A DNA stretch of 6,425 nt from JBOHNM01 sp050730675 (GCA_050730675.1 JBOHNM010000194.1:1-6425); one strand, 5' to 3'; positions 1 to 5,398 are shown, counted from the stretch's first letter. Notes: generated by a model not told the origin, from the letters alone. Translations and numbers: made by a program.

Positions 1-325
1 CCAGCGCCTCCACGTGGTCTTCGCCCTTGGAGATGTCCAGCGGGTACTCCTTCAGCGTTGACTTCTTCGCGGCCACCCGCGCCGTCCCATGCACGATCCC
101 GCCCAGTTGAGCGATCCGCTCGGCGATCTCGTCCACGTAGTCCTCCACCGCCTCGTTCACCTTGTCGAACAGCTCGTGCAGCGCGATGAAGTCCGATCCG
201 CGCACATTCCAGTGCGCCTGCTTGCACTGCGTCTGCAGGTCGATCGCATCGCAAAGCCGCGCCGCCAGCAGCTCCATCACCGTCTTGCGAACACCCTTGG
301 ACAGATCGTTGTGTGTCTTGTGCAT
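1..325 (-). CDS. dps: Dps DNA-binding ferritin-like protein (partial, C-terminus outside window)
   Basis: Dps proteins form 12-subunit shells that oxidise Fe(II), usually with peroxide, store the iron and protect DNA under starvation or oxidative stress. They act in the cytoplasm or on the nucleoid. The visible 108 residues carry the Dps ferroxidase ligands at the family spacing: H38 (in AHWNVRG), H50 and D54 (in ALHELFD), D65 and E69 (in DEIAER). These match E. coli Dps H51, H63, D67, D78 and E82 with a constant offset. The segment LKEYPLDI near residue 92 also resembles E. coli Dps LKSYPLDI. The ATG at 323-325 is preceded by a strong Shine-Dalgarno sequence, GGAAGGAG (334-341 on the minus strand), 8 nt away. 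The gene runs off the left edge, so the last third is missing. The N-terminal extension is short, with a few Lys/Arg that could touch DNA. Family identity is very secure. Confidence 0.95.
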   Translation of the reverse strand, partial: MHKTHNDLSKGVRKTVMELLAARLCDAIDLQTQCKQAHWNVRGSDFIALHELFDKVNEAVEDYVDEIAERIAQLGGIVHGTARVAAKKSTLKEYPLDISKGEDHVEAL

Positions 326-421
326 CTCAATGGCTCCTTCCAATACTCCAAAGGATACGTCACTCGCCCAGCGCCCACCGTGAACAAACGCTTATCCCGC
401 GGCTACACCGCATCGGCCGCC

Positions 422-435
422 AGGGGTTTCCCCCT
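422..435 (-). terminator. Small GNRA-loop hairpin downstream of the EEP lipoprotein gene
   Basis: The minus strand reads AGGGG-GAAA-CCCCT, a perfect 5-bp stem closed by a GAAA tetraloop. It lies about 60 nt after the stop codon of the gene ending at 497 and about 97 nt before the dps start. There is no U-tract after it, so intrinsic termination is only a possibility. It may be a 3'-end stabiliser or chance in GC-rich DNA. Confidence 0.25.
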
Positions 436-459
436 CTTCCGCATTCCTTCGTCCCTTCG

Positions 460-490
460 CGTCTTCGTGCGACTTCCCACGTCTTCGTGC
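460..490. repeat. Direct repeat CGTCTTCGTGC, two copies 20 bp apart
   Basis: CGTCTTCGTGC occurs at 460-470 and again at 480-490, within a stretch (441-490) built from related CTTCG and TTCGTG words. On the minus strand it reads GCACGAAGACG, repeated. It occupies the gap just after the stop of the gene ending at 497. The rest of the 326-496 gap shows the dps ribosome-binding site, a small hairpin, and no promoter that I can defend. Confidence 0.5.
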
Positions 491-496
491 AATCCC

Positions 497-1471
497 CTAC
501 GGCTTCCCCGTCACTGTCAACCGCACCGAAGCCGTCACCGCAAAGTGGTCCGACGGATAGCGACCGTCCTTCGATGCATGGATGATCGCCGCGCTGTTCA
601 CGATCGTCCCCGGCGGCACCAGAATGTAGTCGATCTTCTGCCCGTCGGTCCCGCCCTTGAAGGCGTGGAACGTCCCCACATCCGTGGCATCCGGATAGAC
701 CACGCGGAAGGTGTCGATGATCCCCAAGGGCTCGGGCGCCTCGCGCGCGGCCGCGCCCTCCGGGTCCGCCGGCGTCGCCCGCTTGGTCGCGCCCTTGAGG
801 TACCGCACCGGCGACGACCCCTCGCCCGTGTTGAAATCACCCATGACGACCACCGGCGAATCGACCGCGATCTGACGCACCCGCGCCGTCAGCAGTTCCA
901 CCGACCGCTCCCTCGCGTACGCCGACTCGTGATCCAAATGCAGGTTGAACACGCACACCGCCCGTCCGCTCGCCTTCTCCACCAGCTTCGCCCACGAGCA
1001 GATCCGCGGCAGGTTTGCCTTCCACGCCTTGCTCCCCGGCTGTTCCGGCGTCTCGCTGAACCAGAACGTCCCCGATGCCGCGAGCGTGAACCTTCCCTCG
1101 CGGTAGAGGATCGGGCTGAACTCCCCCTTCGCCGCGCCGTCATCGCGCCCCACGCCCACCGACGCATACCCCGGCAGCTGCGTCTTGAGGTACTCGATCT
1201 GGTCCACCAGCGCCTCCTGCATCCCGATCACGTCGTAGTCGCCGGCCCGCATCACCTCGGCCAGGTACTCGCGCCGGAACATCCACGAATCCGGTCCGTC
1301 ATCCGCCGTCCCGTAACGGATGTTGAACGTCATGAGCTTCAGCTCGATCCCCGGCGCTGTCCGCGCAGCCACGTACTCGATCAGCCCCGGCTTCTTCTCC
1401 ACCCCCGCGCACGCGACCAGCATCACCGCCGCCACGCCCGCCAGCCAAGCCCCGATCGAAGTCCATCGCAT
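497..1471 (-). CDS. Endonuclease/exonuclease/phosphatase (EEP) superfamily lipoprotein
   Basis: This is a 324-residue DNase I-fold phosphoesterase, predicted to hydrolyse phosphodiester or phosphomonoester bonds with a divalent metal, anchored outside the cytoplasmic membrane. The N-terminus MRWTSIGAWLAG leads to the lipobox L-V-A-C (residues 18-21). EEP signatures appear in order: MTFNIR (N50), MQEA (E86), NLHLDHES (H178, D180), MGDFN (D212, N214), QKIDYI (D281) and the terminal SDH (D308, H309). Together these supply the metal ligands and catalytic His. The ATG at 1469-1471 is preferred because GGAG lies 7 nt upstream; an in-frame GTG at 1489 would add six residues. Size fits single-domain EEP proteins. 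The substrate (nucleic acid, sphingomyelin-like lipid or inositol phosphate) cannot be told from sequence. It lies 107 bp from the divergent LOG-family gene. Its codons favour G at the third position, as in other minus-strand genes of the left half. Confidence 0.93.
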   Translation of the reverse strand: MRWTSIGAWLAGVAAVMLVACAGVEKKPGLIEYVAARTAPGIELKLMTFNIRYGTADDGPDSWMFRREYLAEVMRAGDYDVIGMQEALVDQIEYLKTQLPGYASVGVGRDDGAAKGEFSPILYREGRFTLAASGTFWFSETPEQPGSKAWKANLPRICSWAKLVEKASGRAVCVFNLHLDHESAYARERSVELLTARVRQIAVDSPVVVMGDFNTGEGSSPVRYLKGATKRATPADPEGAAAREAPEPLGIIDTFRVVYPDATDVGTFHAFKGGTDGQKIDYILVPPGTIVNSAAIIHASKDGRYPSDHFAVTASVRLTVTGKP

Positions 1472-1578
1472 GCTACTGCTCCAATGCACTCGAACCCAGC
1501 CGCGCCAACCAGATCGAGTCTATCCGACAACGATCCATCTTTGGTCATCTGGTCGCCTTCCCCCACTACCCTCCGCCC

Positions 1579-2163
1579 ATGCCCCCCTCCTCCCTCTGCG
1601 TCTTCGCCGCCGCCAGCCGCCGCTGTGACCCCGCCTACTTCGACGCCGCCCGCGCCCTCGGCCGCGCCACCGCGCAGGCCGGCATGGCCCTCTACACCGG
1701 CGGCGGCTCAACCGGCCTCATGGGCGCCGTCGCCGACGGCGCCATCGCCGCAGGGGGCAGGGCCCACGGCATCCTCCCGCGATTCATGGACACTGTCGAG
1801 TTCGGCCACCGCGGCCTCACCGAGCTTGTTCTTGTGGAATCGATGGACGAACGGCTGGTCCGCATGCTCACCGTTGCCGACGCCTACGCCGCCCTCCCCG
1901 GCGGCTGCGGCACCCTCGAAGAGATCCTCTTCGTCCTCACCCGCAAACGCCTGGGCCTCTGCGCCGCTCCGCTCATCCTCATCAATATCCGCGGTTACTT
2001 CGACCCCCTGATCGCCATGCTCCGCCGCACCATCGACGAGCAGTTCATGGACGCCCGCCACGCCGGCATGTGGATCGTCGTGGACACCGTCGACGAAGTC
2101 CTCCCCATGATCCACGCCGCCCCGATATGGAACACGGCGGCCGCGGCCTTCGCCGTTCCATAA
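1579..2163 (+). CDS. LOG family protein (TIGR00730-type Rossmann-fold nucleotide phosphoribohydrolase)
   Basis: This 194-residue protein is of the LOG/lysine-decarboxylase-like family. These cytosolic enzymes cleave the N-glycosidic bond of nucleoside 5'-monophosphates, releasing base (cytokinin in plants, adenine or related bases in bacteria) and ribose 5-phosphate. Visible motifs are the phosphate-binding loop LYTGGGSTGLMG (38-49), ILPRFM (65-70), GLTEL (79-83) and the diagnostic PGGCGTLEE (107-115). R92 and E115 stand 23 residues apart, as do the catalytic Arg and Glu of plant LOG. The usual MHERK motif is altered to MDERL (89-93), losing the His and Lys. Length is normal for the family. 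The ATG at 1579 has no recognisable Shine-Dalgarno sequence; the upstream bases are pyrimidine-rich. It is a single gene, divergent from the EEP gene and convergent with the redoxin gene, 57 bp from its stop. Third codon positions are strongly C-rich. Older databases may call it a lysine decarboxylase, which is a misnomer. Confidence 0.93.
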   Translation: MPPSSLCVFAAASRRCDPAYFDAARALGRATAQAGMALYTGGGSTGLMGAVADGAIAAGGRAHGILPRFMDTVEFGHRGLTELVLVESMDERLVRMLTVADAYAALPGGCGTLEEILFVLTRKRLGLCAAPLILINIRGYFDPLIAMLRRTIDEQFMDARHAGMWIVVDTVDEVLPMIHAAPIWNTAAAAFAVP

Positions 2164-2220
2164 ATTTGTGCTTTACGACCTCCCCCGGGACCCGGAGCCC
2201 GATGCCCAGTGCCTTCTCCC

Positions 2221-3342
2221 TCAATCTGTCCCAGGCACCGTCGTAATCACTTTGTCTCCCGTTCCCTTCGACTGCGCGATCCTGTACCTGTCCATCGCCT
2301 CTCCCGCCCGCGGCGACAGGTGCGGGTCGCCCTCCGCGACGATCATCGCCTTGATCTGCGTCTGAACCGCCTGCTCGACCTCGCCACGCCGGAACTGAAT
2401 CTCGGCCAGCGCGCCCAGCGCCCACCCGTCGCGCCCGCCCGTCGCCTTCACAGCCTGCTGCACCGCGGCCAGCGCCACATCCCAGTTGCGGTTCTTCACC
2501 GCGGGGTTTTCGGCGATCACGCCCGCCACGCGCCGCAGCAGCCGCTCCTCGTCCTTGAGTTCATTCGTGATGATCTTCTGCGCCAGCGTGTACGCCGCGC
2601 CGGCATCCTGCTTCTCGGTCAGCATCACCTCGAAGCGCGTTGCCTCGACCATCGCCGCCGTTTCGGGCCGGAACCTCTTCGCCTCGTCCAGCACGGCGAA
2701 CGCTTTGTCCCACTCGCCCTCGCGCCGCGCGTCGGTGAACTGGCGCTCCAGGTCGGCGAACCGCGCATCGCTCCGCGCCTGTTGTTCATAGCTGAACGTG
2801 TTGTTCATGATCGACTCGACCACGCCCGCCAGACCGCAGCGCACGCTCCCGATCCACGCAACCTTGCCGTCGCGGTCCACGACCACTGCGCACGGCAGGC
2901 TGTACCGCTGCGCCGAACGCATCCATGCCTGCTCGCACTTGCCGCCCTCATCCACGCCCACCCGGAATCCCATGCGATCACCCATCCGCTCGACAAACGC
3001 CGACACCGGCTCGGACTCCCGCGCCGTCCGCGTCGCCACGCCCACCACCGTCAGCACGCGCTTGCCCCACTGCTCCTGCAGCGCCGCAAGGTGCTTCCAG
3101 TCGTCGCGGCAGGCCGGGTCGTAGGTGGCAAAGAATTCTACCACATAAATGTGCCCACGCTCGAACCGCTCGACCGGCTCCCCCTTGCACCACGTGCCGA
3201 CGGCCAGCGCCGGCGCCGGGTCGCCCACGTGCAGCGAAGGTTTCTCCCATTCCTCAGCCGCGGGCGCCGGCGGCGGAAACCCGGTCGCCGGCGCATTCAT
3301 GCCCAGGGCAAGGACGAGCAGCAAAGCCGGCAGCGCGCGCAT
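2221..3342 (-). CDS. Exported thioredoxin-fold (TlpA/AhpC-like) protein with degenerate active site and helical C-terminal half
   Basis: This 373-residue protein has a cleavable signal peptide: MRALPALLLVLALGM followed by an Ala/Pro-rich stretch to about residue 30. Residues 35-170 form a thioredoxin-like redoxin domain: HVGDPAPAL (38-46), the strand YVVEFFATY (66-74), then D75-P-A-C78 where the family normally has W-C-x-x-C. The cis-proline segment YSLPCAVVVDRDG (147-159) follows, then VAWIG. The N-terminal nucleophilic Cys is therefore Asp, so ordinary disulfide exchange by CxxC is not expected. Other cysteines at 52, 78, 136 and 151 remain. Residues about 185-360 are predicted helical and TPR-like (for example GWALGALAEIQFRRGEVEQA). 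I prefer the ATG at 3340-3342, which has GGAG 6 nt upstream; the ATG at 3348 abuts that site. It is probably the last gene of a unit with the two small genes upstream (54 nt gap). Substrate or partner is unknown. Confidence 0.85.
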   Translation of the reverse strand: MRALPALLLVLALGMNAPATGFPPPAPAAEEWEKPSLHVGDPAPALAVGTWCKGEPVERFERGHIYVVEFFATYDPACRDDWKHLAALQEQWGKRVLTVVGVATRTARESEPVSAFVERMGDRMGFRVGVDEGGKCEQAWMRSAQRYSLPCAVVVDRDGKVAWIGSVRCGLAGVVESIMNNTFSYEQQARSDARFADLERQFTDARREGEWDKAFAVLDEAKRFRPETAAMVEATRFEVMLTEKQDAGAAYTLAQKIITNELKDEERLLRRVAGVIAENPAVKNRNWDVALAAVQQAVKATGGRDGWALGALAEIQFRRGEVEQAVQTQIKAMIVAEGDPHLSPRAGEAMDRYRIAQSKGTGDKVITTVPGTD

Positions 3343-3396
3343 GGTCATCTCCGCGGAAGGGGTGCTCCGCGGCTATCGGACCGGTGCGAACGTCAC

Positions 3397-3666
3397 TTAA
3401 CCGGGCTTGGCAAGCTTGGCCACGATCTCGGCAAACGCCTTGGGATCGCGCGATGTAACCAGCTTGTGGACCTTCGCCGGCTCCGCCTGCGCCTTGGTCA
3501 ACAACTCCTCCGCGCGCTTCCACAGCTTGTCGGCGGACTTGCCCTCGGCGAGATACAACTCCGAGACCAGTTCCTGCAACTTCTGGATCGTGATCGAGTC
3601 GGCGTGCTCGTAGTACCGCTTGACGATCTTCTGCTGGTACGCCGACAGGTTCTGGTGCTTGGCCAA
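3397..3666 (-). CDS. Conserved small protein, probably planctomycete-restricted, function unknown
   Basis: This 89-residue soluble protein has no signal peptide or membrane segment. It is rich in Lys, Glu, Ala and Leu and looks wholly alpha-helical. The opening MAKHQNLSAYQQ, then KIVKRYYEHADS, resembles a short family I recall from many planctomycete genomes; that is memory, not a search. No catalytic motif is visible and there are no cysteines. The start is TTG at 3664-3666, because the frame contains no ATG at all and the conserved-looking N-terminus begins exactly there. The TTG lies only 3 nt after the stop of the preceding lipoprotein gene, and the weak ribosome-binding site GGGAAG overlaps the end of that gene. 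This suggests translational coupling. It is followed by the redoxin gene 54 nt downstream. A role beside exported redox proteins is only a guess from position. Confidence 0.82.
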   Translation of the reverse strand: MAKHQNLSAYQQKIVKRYYEHADSITIQKLQELVSELYLAEGKSADKLWKRAEELLTKAQAEPAKVHKLVTSRDPKAFAEIVAKLAKPG

Positions 3667-3669
3667 GAG

Positions 3670-3915
3670 TTACTTCCCGTACTGCGCGCGGGACTTGGCA
3701 CGCTGGTCCACCATGTCGGGCGAGGTGTCCGCGAACTCGAACCCCCCGGCACCGCTGTCGGACATCCGTTCGGCGGCGACCGACATCCAGTCCGGTCCCA
3801 GCGCGCCGCCCTGCTCGAACACCCCCGGCTGGCCCGGCTCGGTACACCCGGCCAGCGCGGCGACGATGCAACCGATGGCGGTCAGACGGACGGTGTGGCG
3901 GATGGTCGGTCGCAA
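3670..3915 (-). CDS. Small predicted lipoprotein, function unknown
   Basis: This 81-residue protein has a lipoprotein signal: basic N-terminus MRPTIRHTVRL, hydrophobic core AIGCIVAA and lipobox L-A-G-C (residues 21-24). After the lipidated Cys the roughly 57 residues are Gly/Pro/Asp/Ser-rich (TEPGQPG, GGALGPDW, SDSGAGGFEFAD), probably largely unstructured, ending RAKSRAQYGK. No domain is recognised. The start is TTG at 3913-3915, supported by AGGAG at 3924-3928 (minus strand), 8 nt upstream, and by the well-formed signal peptide beginning there; no ATG precedes the lipobox in frame. It is the first gene of the apparent three-gene minus-strand unit, its stop lying 3 nt before the next start. 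Base composition at third positions is mixed, between that of the left-hand and right-hand genes. Confidence 0.8.
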   Translation of the reverse strand: MRPTIRHTVRLTAIGCIVAALAGCTEPGQPGVFEQGGALGPDWMSVAAERMSDSGAGGFEFADTSPDMVDQRAKSRAQYGK

Positions 3916-3923
3916 GAGCGGTA

Positions 3924-3928
3924 CTCCT
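3924..3928 (-). promoter_or_regulatory. Ribosome-binding site AGGAG that fixes a TTG start
   Basis: AGGAG on the minus strand, 8 nt before the TTG at 3915. It is the main support for translating the small lipoprotein from a TTG codon. Confidence 0.65.
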
Positions 3929-3974
3929 GCCCAACTGTACCGCCGTCAACCGTTCCGGCCGCAGTCCCATCGTG

Positions 3975-3983
3975 TGTGGACAA
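3975..3983 (-). other. DnaA-box-like 9-mer TTGTCCACA in an intergenic gap
   Basis: The minus strand reads TTGTCCACA, one mismatch from the E. coli consensus TTATCCACA and identical to the form used by high-GC actinobacteria. It lies in the 82-bp gap between the truncated-hemoglobin stop (3998) and the small lipoprotein start (3915). The plus strand then runs into a short T-rich stretch (3989-3993). I found only weaker partial matches elsewhere, so there is no cluster. It coincides with the reversal of strand composition. As a lone 9-mer it could be chance. Confidence 0.25.
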
Positions 3984-3997
3984 GCCTGTTTTTCGAG

Positions 3998-4491
3998 TCA
4001 GTTCATCCGCTCCACGATGTCGCCGCGGGTGCTGGCGACGATCGTCAGCAGTTCGCCCTTTTCCTTGGCCGGGACGTTGAACTTGTCGAGCGAGGCAGCG
4101 AGGTCGGCGGCAAGGGCATCGAATTGGGCGTCGGTGATCATCATGCCGCGGTGAACGGACTTCATATCACGTCCGGTGTACTTCTGCGGGCCGCCGGTGA
4201 GCTGGCCGATCAGGTTGACCAATCCCATCTTGAGGTGGGCGACGTTGGCCTCGGTCGCGTTCCATGCCATCGGCGTGCCGGCCCGGGTGAAGTTCACATT
4301 GGGGTCGCTCGCGGCGCGAGCAACGAAGTCGTCCACGACGGCCTTGATGGCGGGCTGGCCGCCGAGGCGGGTGTAGAGTGACTGCTGGCCACCATGGTCT
4401 TGCTGTCGTCAGAGCTTTTCATCGAATCGCAGCCCGCGGTCAGGGGGAGGACGGCGGCAGCGCAGAGGCACAGAACGAGGGCGGTCTTCAC
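3998..4491 (-). CDS. Lipoprotein-anchored group 1 truncated hemoglobin, interrupted by an apparent one-base frameshift
   Basis: The gene encodes a lipid-anchored 2-on-2 heme globin, probably for O2 or NO handling outside the cytoplasmic membrane. The 5' part starts at GTG 4489-4491 with AAGGAG 7 nt upstream. It gives MKTALVLCLCAAAV and the lipobox T-A-G-C (Cys 21), then a Ser/Asp/Lys linker. The globin part is in another frame: LYTRLGGQPAIKAVVDDF from 4378, then GGPQKYTGRDM and the proximal His in KSVHRGM (codon 4151-4153), ending ERMN at 3998. The globin frame is closed by TGA at 4409-4411 and has no ATG, GTG or TTG before LYTRLGG; its first candidate, GTG 4334-4336, would remove helix A. 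Joining needs one extra base (or two fewer) between about 4379 and 4408, giving a product near 164 residues. Upstream of the proximal His, the usual polar distal residues seem replaced by apolar ones. It may be a pseudogene, a recent mutation or a sequencing error. Confidence 0.85.
4379..4408 (-). other. Frameshift interval within the truncated-hemoglobin gene
   Basis: The lipoprotein frame remains open to 4294 and the globin frame opens only at 4408, so the break lies in their overlap. Globin similarity already begins at 4378, which narrows it to 4379-4408. A single missing base, for example a G in the GTGG run near 4391-4396, would restore one frame reading T-M-V-G-Q-Q-S-L-Y-T-R. No X-XXY-YYZ slippery heptamer is present. 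Confidence 0.7.
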
Positions 4492-4643
4492 GAGGCGTCT
4501 CCTTGAGGGTTTGCGGCCGGCCCGCGGATGCGCTGGCCAGACCAGGGGCTATCGGGCGGCAACCGTGAGTGGATTTTGGGCTGAGCGACTCCGGGCAAAA
4601 CCCTGTTCCTGACCGGTGTGGGGGCGGGATTGCCCAGCTTGTC

Positions 4644-4672
4644 TCGACGGGGGCGGGGTGGTGGTGTATGTT
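4644..4672 (+). promoter_or_regulatory. Possible sigma-70-type promoter for the secreted PTPG-tail protein
   Basis: TCGACG (4644-4649) and TATGTT (4667-4672) each match 4 of 6 consensus bases and are 17 bp apart. They would start transcription near 4679 and leave a leader of about 48 nt. The spacer is G-rich. The rest of the 4492-4726 gap shows the two divergent ribosome-binding sites and no other clear signal. Confidence 0.3.
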
Positions 4673-4688
4673 GAAGGGTCGCGTACCG

Positions 4689-4705
4689 CCACCTCCTCTG
4701 GGTGG
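4689..4705 (+). promoter_or_regulatory. Leader hairpin just upstream of the ribosome-binding site
   Basis: CCACC (4689-4693) can pair with GGTGG (4701-4705) across a 7-nt loop, ending 5 nt before the GGAAGGAG ribosome-binding site at 4711-4718. It could affect translation or stability, or be chance at this GC content. Confidence 0.2.
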
Positions 4706-4726
4706 TCATTGGAAGGAGTCTCGGGC

Positions 4727-5383
4727 ATGAAGGTGCTATTGGCCATGGTCGCGCTGGGCGCGGCGGCGGGGTCCGCATCCGGGCAGGTGTCGCTCGGGAT
4801 GTGGGACAACTTCAATTCCGGGACGACGCACGACTGGATCAATGGCGGGTCGGCGCCGGACCCGGATGTCATCTCGAGCGGTGGGCCGGCCGGGGCGGGG
4901 GACGGGTGGATGCGGATGTCGTCGGACGGGTCGGGGGGCGGCGGGAAGCTGACGATCTTCAACAACCTGGACTGGTGGGGCGACTACGTCACGACAGGGA
5001 TCACGCGGATCGAGATGGACCTGATGAACCTGGACCCGCAGAACCGGACACTGAACATCCGGCTGGGGTTCCGGCTGAGCAGCAACCAGAACTCGCCGGG
5101 GTGGTGCACGCAGGCGTTCAACCTTGTTGCGGACGGCCAGTGGCACCACGCGGTGTTCACGCTGAGCGCGGCGACGATGACGCGGATCGGCGGGGCGCCG
5201 AGCTGGACCGAGAGCATGATGAGCGTGGGCGAGGTGCGGCTATCGCACTCGCCCAGCGCGGGGCTGACGGGGCCGAACATTACGTCGGCGATGGGCGTGG
5301 ACAACATCCGCGCCTTGCCGACACCGGGAGCGGCGGGGGTGCTGATGCTGGGCGGACTTTTGACCTCGCGGCGGCGGCGATAG
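4727..5383 (+). CDS. Secreted protein with PEP-CTERM-like (PTPG...RRRR) C-terminal sorting signal
   Basis: This 218-residue exported protein begins with the signal peptide MKVLLAMVALGAAAGSASG, probably cleaved before QVS. The central part (about 25-195) is Gly-, Ser-, Asn- and Trp-rich, with alternating beta-type segments (WDNFNSGTTHDW, GKLTIFNNLDWW, RTLNIRLGFRL, GQWHHAVFTLS, SAMGVDNIRAL). It looks like a beta-sandwich of the laminin-G/carbohydrate-binding sort, but no named domain can be assigned. The tail is P-T-P-G (198-201), a hydrophobic stretch AAGVLMLGGLL and RRRR at the very end. This has the architecture of PEP-CTERM exosortase substrates but with PTPG in place of PEP. Such proteins are expected to be processed by an exosortase-type membrane enzyme and delivered to the surface or matrix. 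The ATG at 4727 has GGAAGGAG 8 nt upstream; a longer in-frame start at 4616 would bury the signal peptide. Third codon positions are strongly G-rich. Confidence 0.85.
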   Translation: MKVLLAMVALGAAAGSASGQVSLGMWDNFNSGTTHDWINGGSAPDPDVISSGGPAGAGDGWMRMSSDGSGGGGKLTIFNNLDWWGDYVTTGITRIEMDLMNLDPQNRTLNIRLGFRLSSNQNSPGWCTQAFNLVADGQWHHAVFTLSAATMTRIGGAPSWTESMMSVGEVRLSHSPSAGLTGPNITSAMGVDNIRALPTPGAAGVLMLGGLLTSRRRR

Positions 5384-5398
5384 CACATTTTTGTGCTA
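5381..5398 (+). terminator. Perfect hairpin overlapping the stop codon
   Basis: TAGCACA-TTTT-TGTGCTA is a perfect 7-bp stem with a TTTT loop; its first three bases are the TAG stop of the upstream gene. It sits in the 26-bp gap between two convergent genes and would form on either strand, so it could serve both. There is no U-tract after it on the plus strand. Confidence 0.5.

Noticed and set aside
460..490. CRISPR-like array or attachment site
   Set aside because: Only two 11-bp copies with a 9-bp spacer, no further units, and no integrase or cas gene nearby.
1472..1489. GTG start six codons earlier for the EEP lipoprotein
   Set aside because: The ATG at 1471 has GGAG at 7 nt and gives a standard-length lipoprotein signal; no ribosome-binding site fits the GTG.
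89..2011. Very long plus-strand open frame (640 codons) across the dps, EEP and LOG regions
   Set aside because: Arg/Pro/His-rich translation typical of an antisense frame in GC-rich DNA. It runs through the reverse strand of well-recognised Dps and EEP genes and out of frame through LOG.
2164..2220. Terminator between the convergent LOG and redoxin genes
   Set aside because: Only an imperfect CTCC...GGAG stem with an internal mismatch and no T-run (about 2180-2198); too weak to list.
2209..4080. Long plus-strand open frame (623 codons) opposite the redoxin and small genes
   Set aside because: Low-complexity Arg/Leu/His/Pro translation with no domain. The opposite strand carries genes with signal peptides, ribosome-binding sites and family motifs.
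4379..4408. Programmed -1 ribosomal frameshift in the truncated-hemoglobin gene
   Set aside because: No slippery heptamer and no obvious downstream stimulatory structure. A mutation or sequencing error is simpler.
4616..4726. Earlier in-frame ATG for the secreted protein
   Set aside because: It would put 37 residues before a textbook signal peptide. The ATG at 4727 has an ideal ribosome-binding site.
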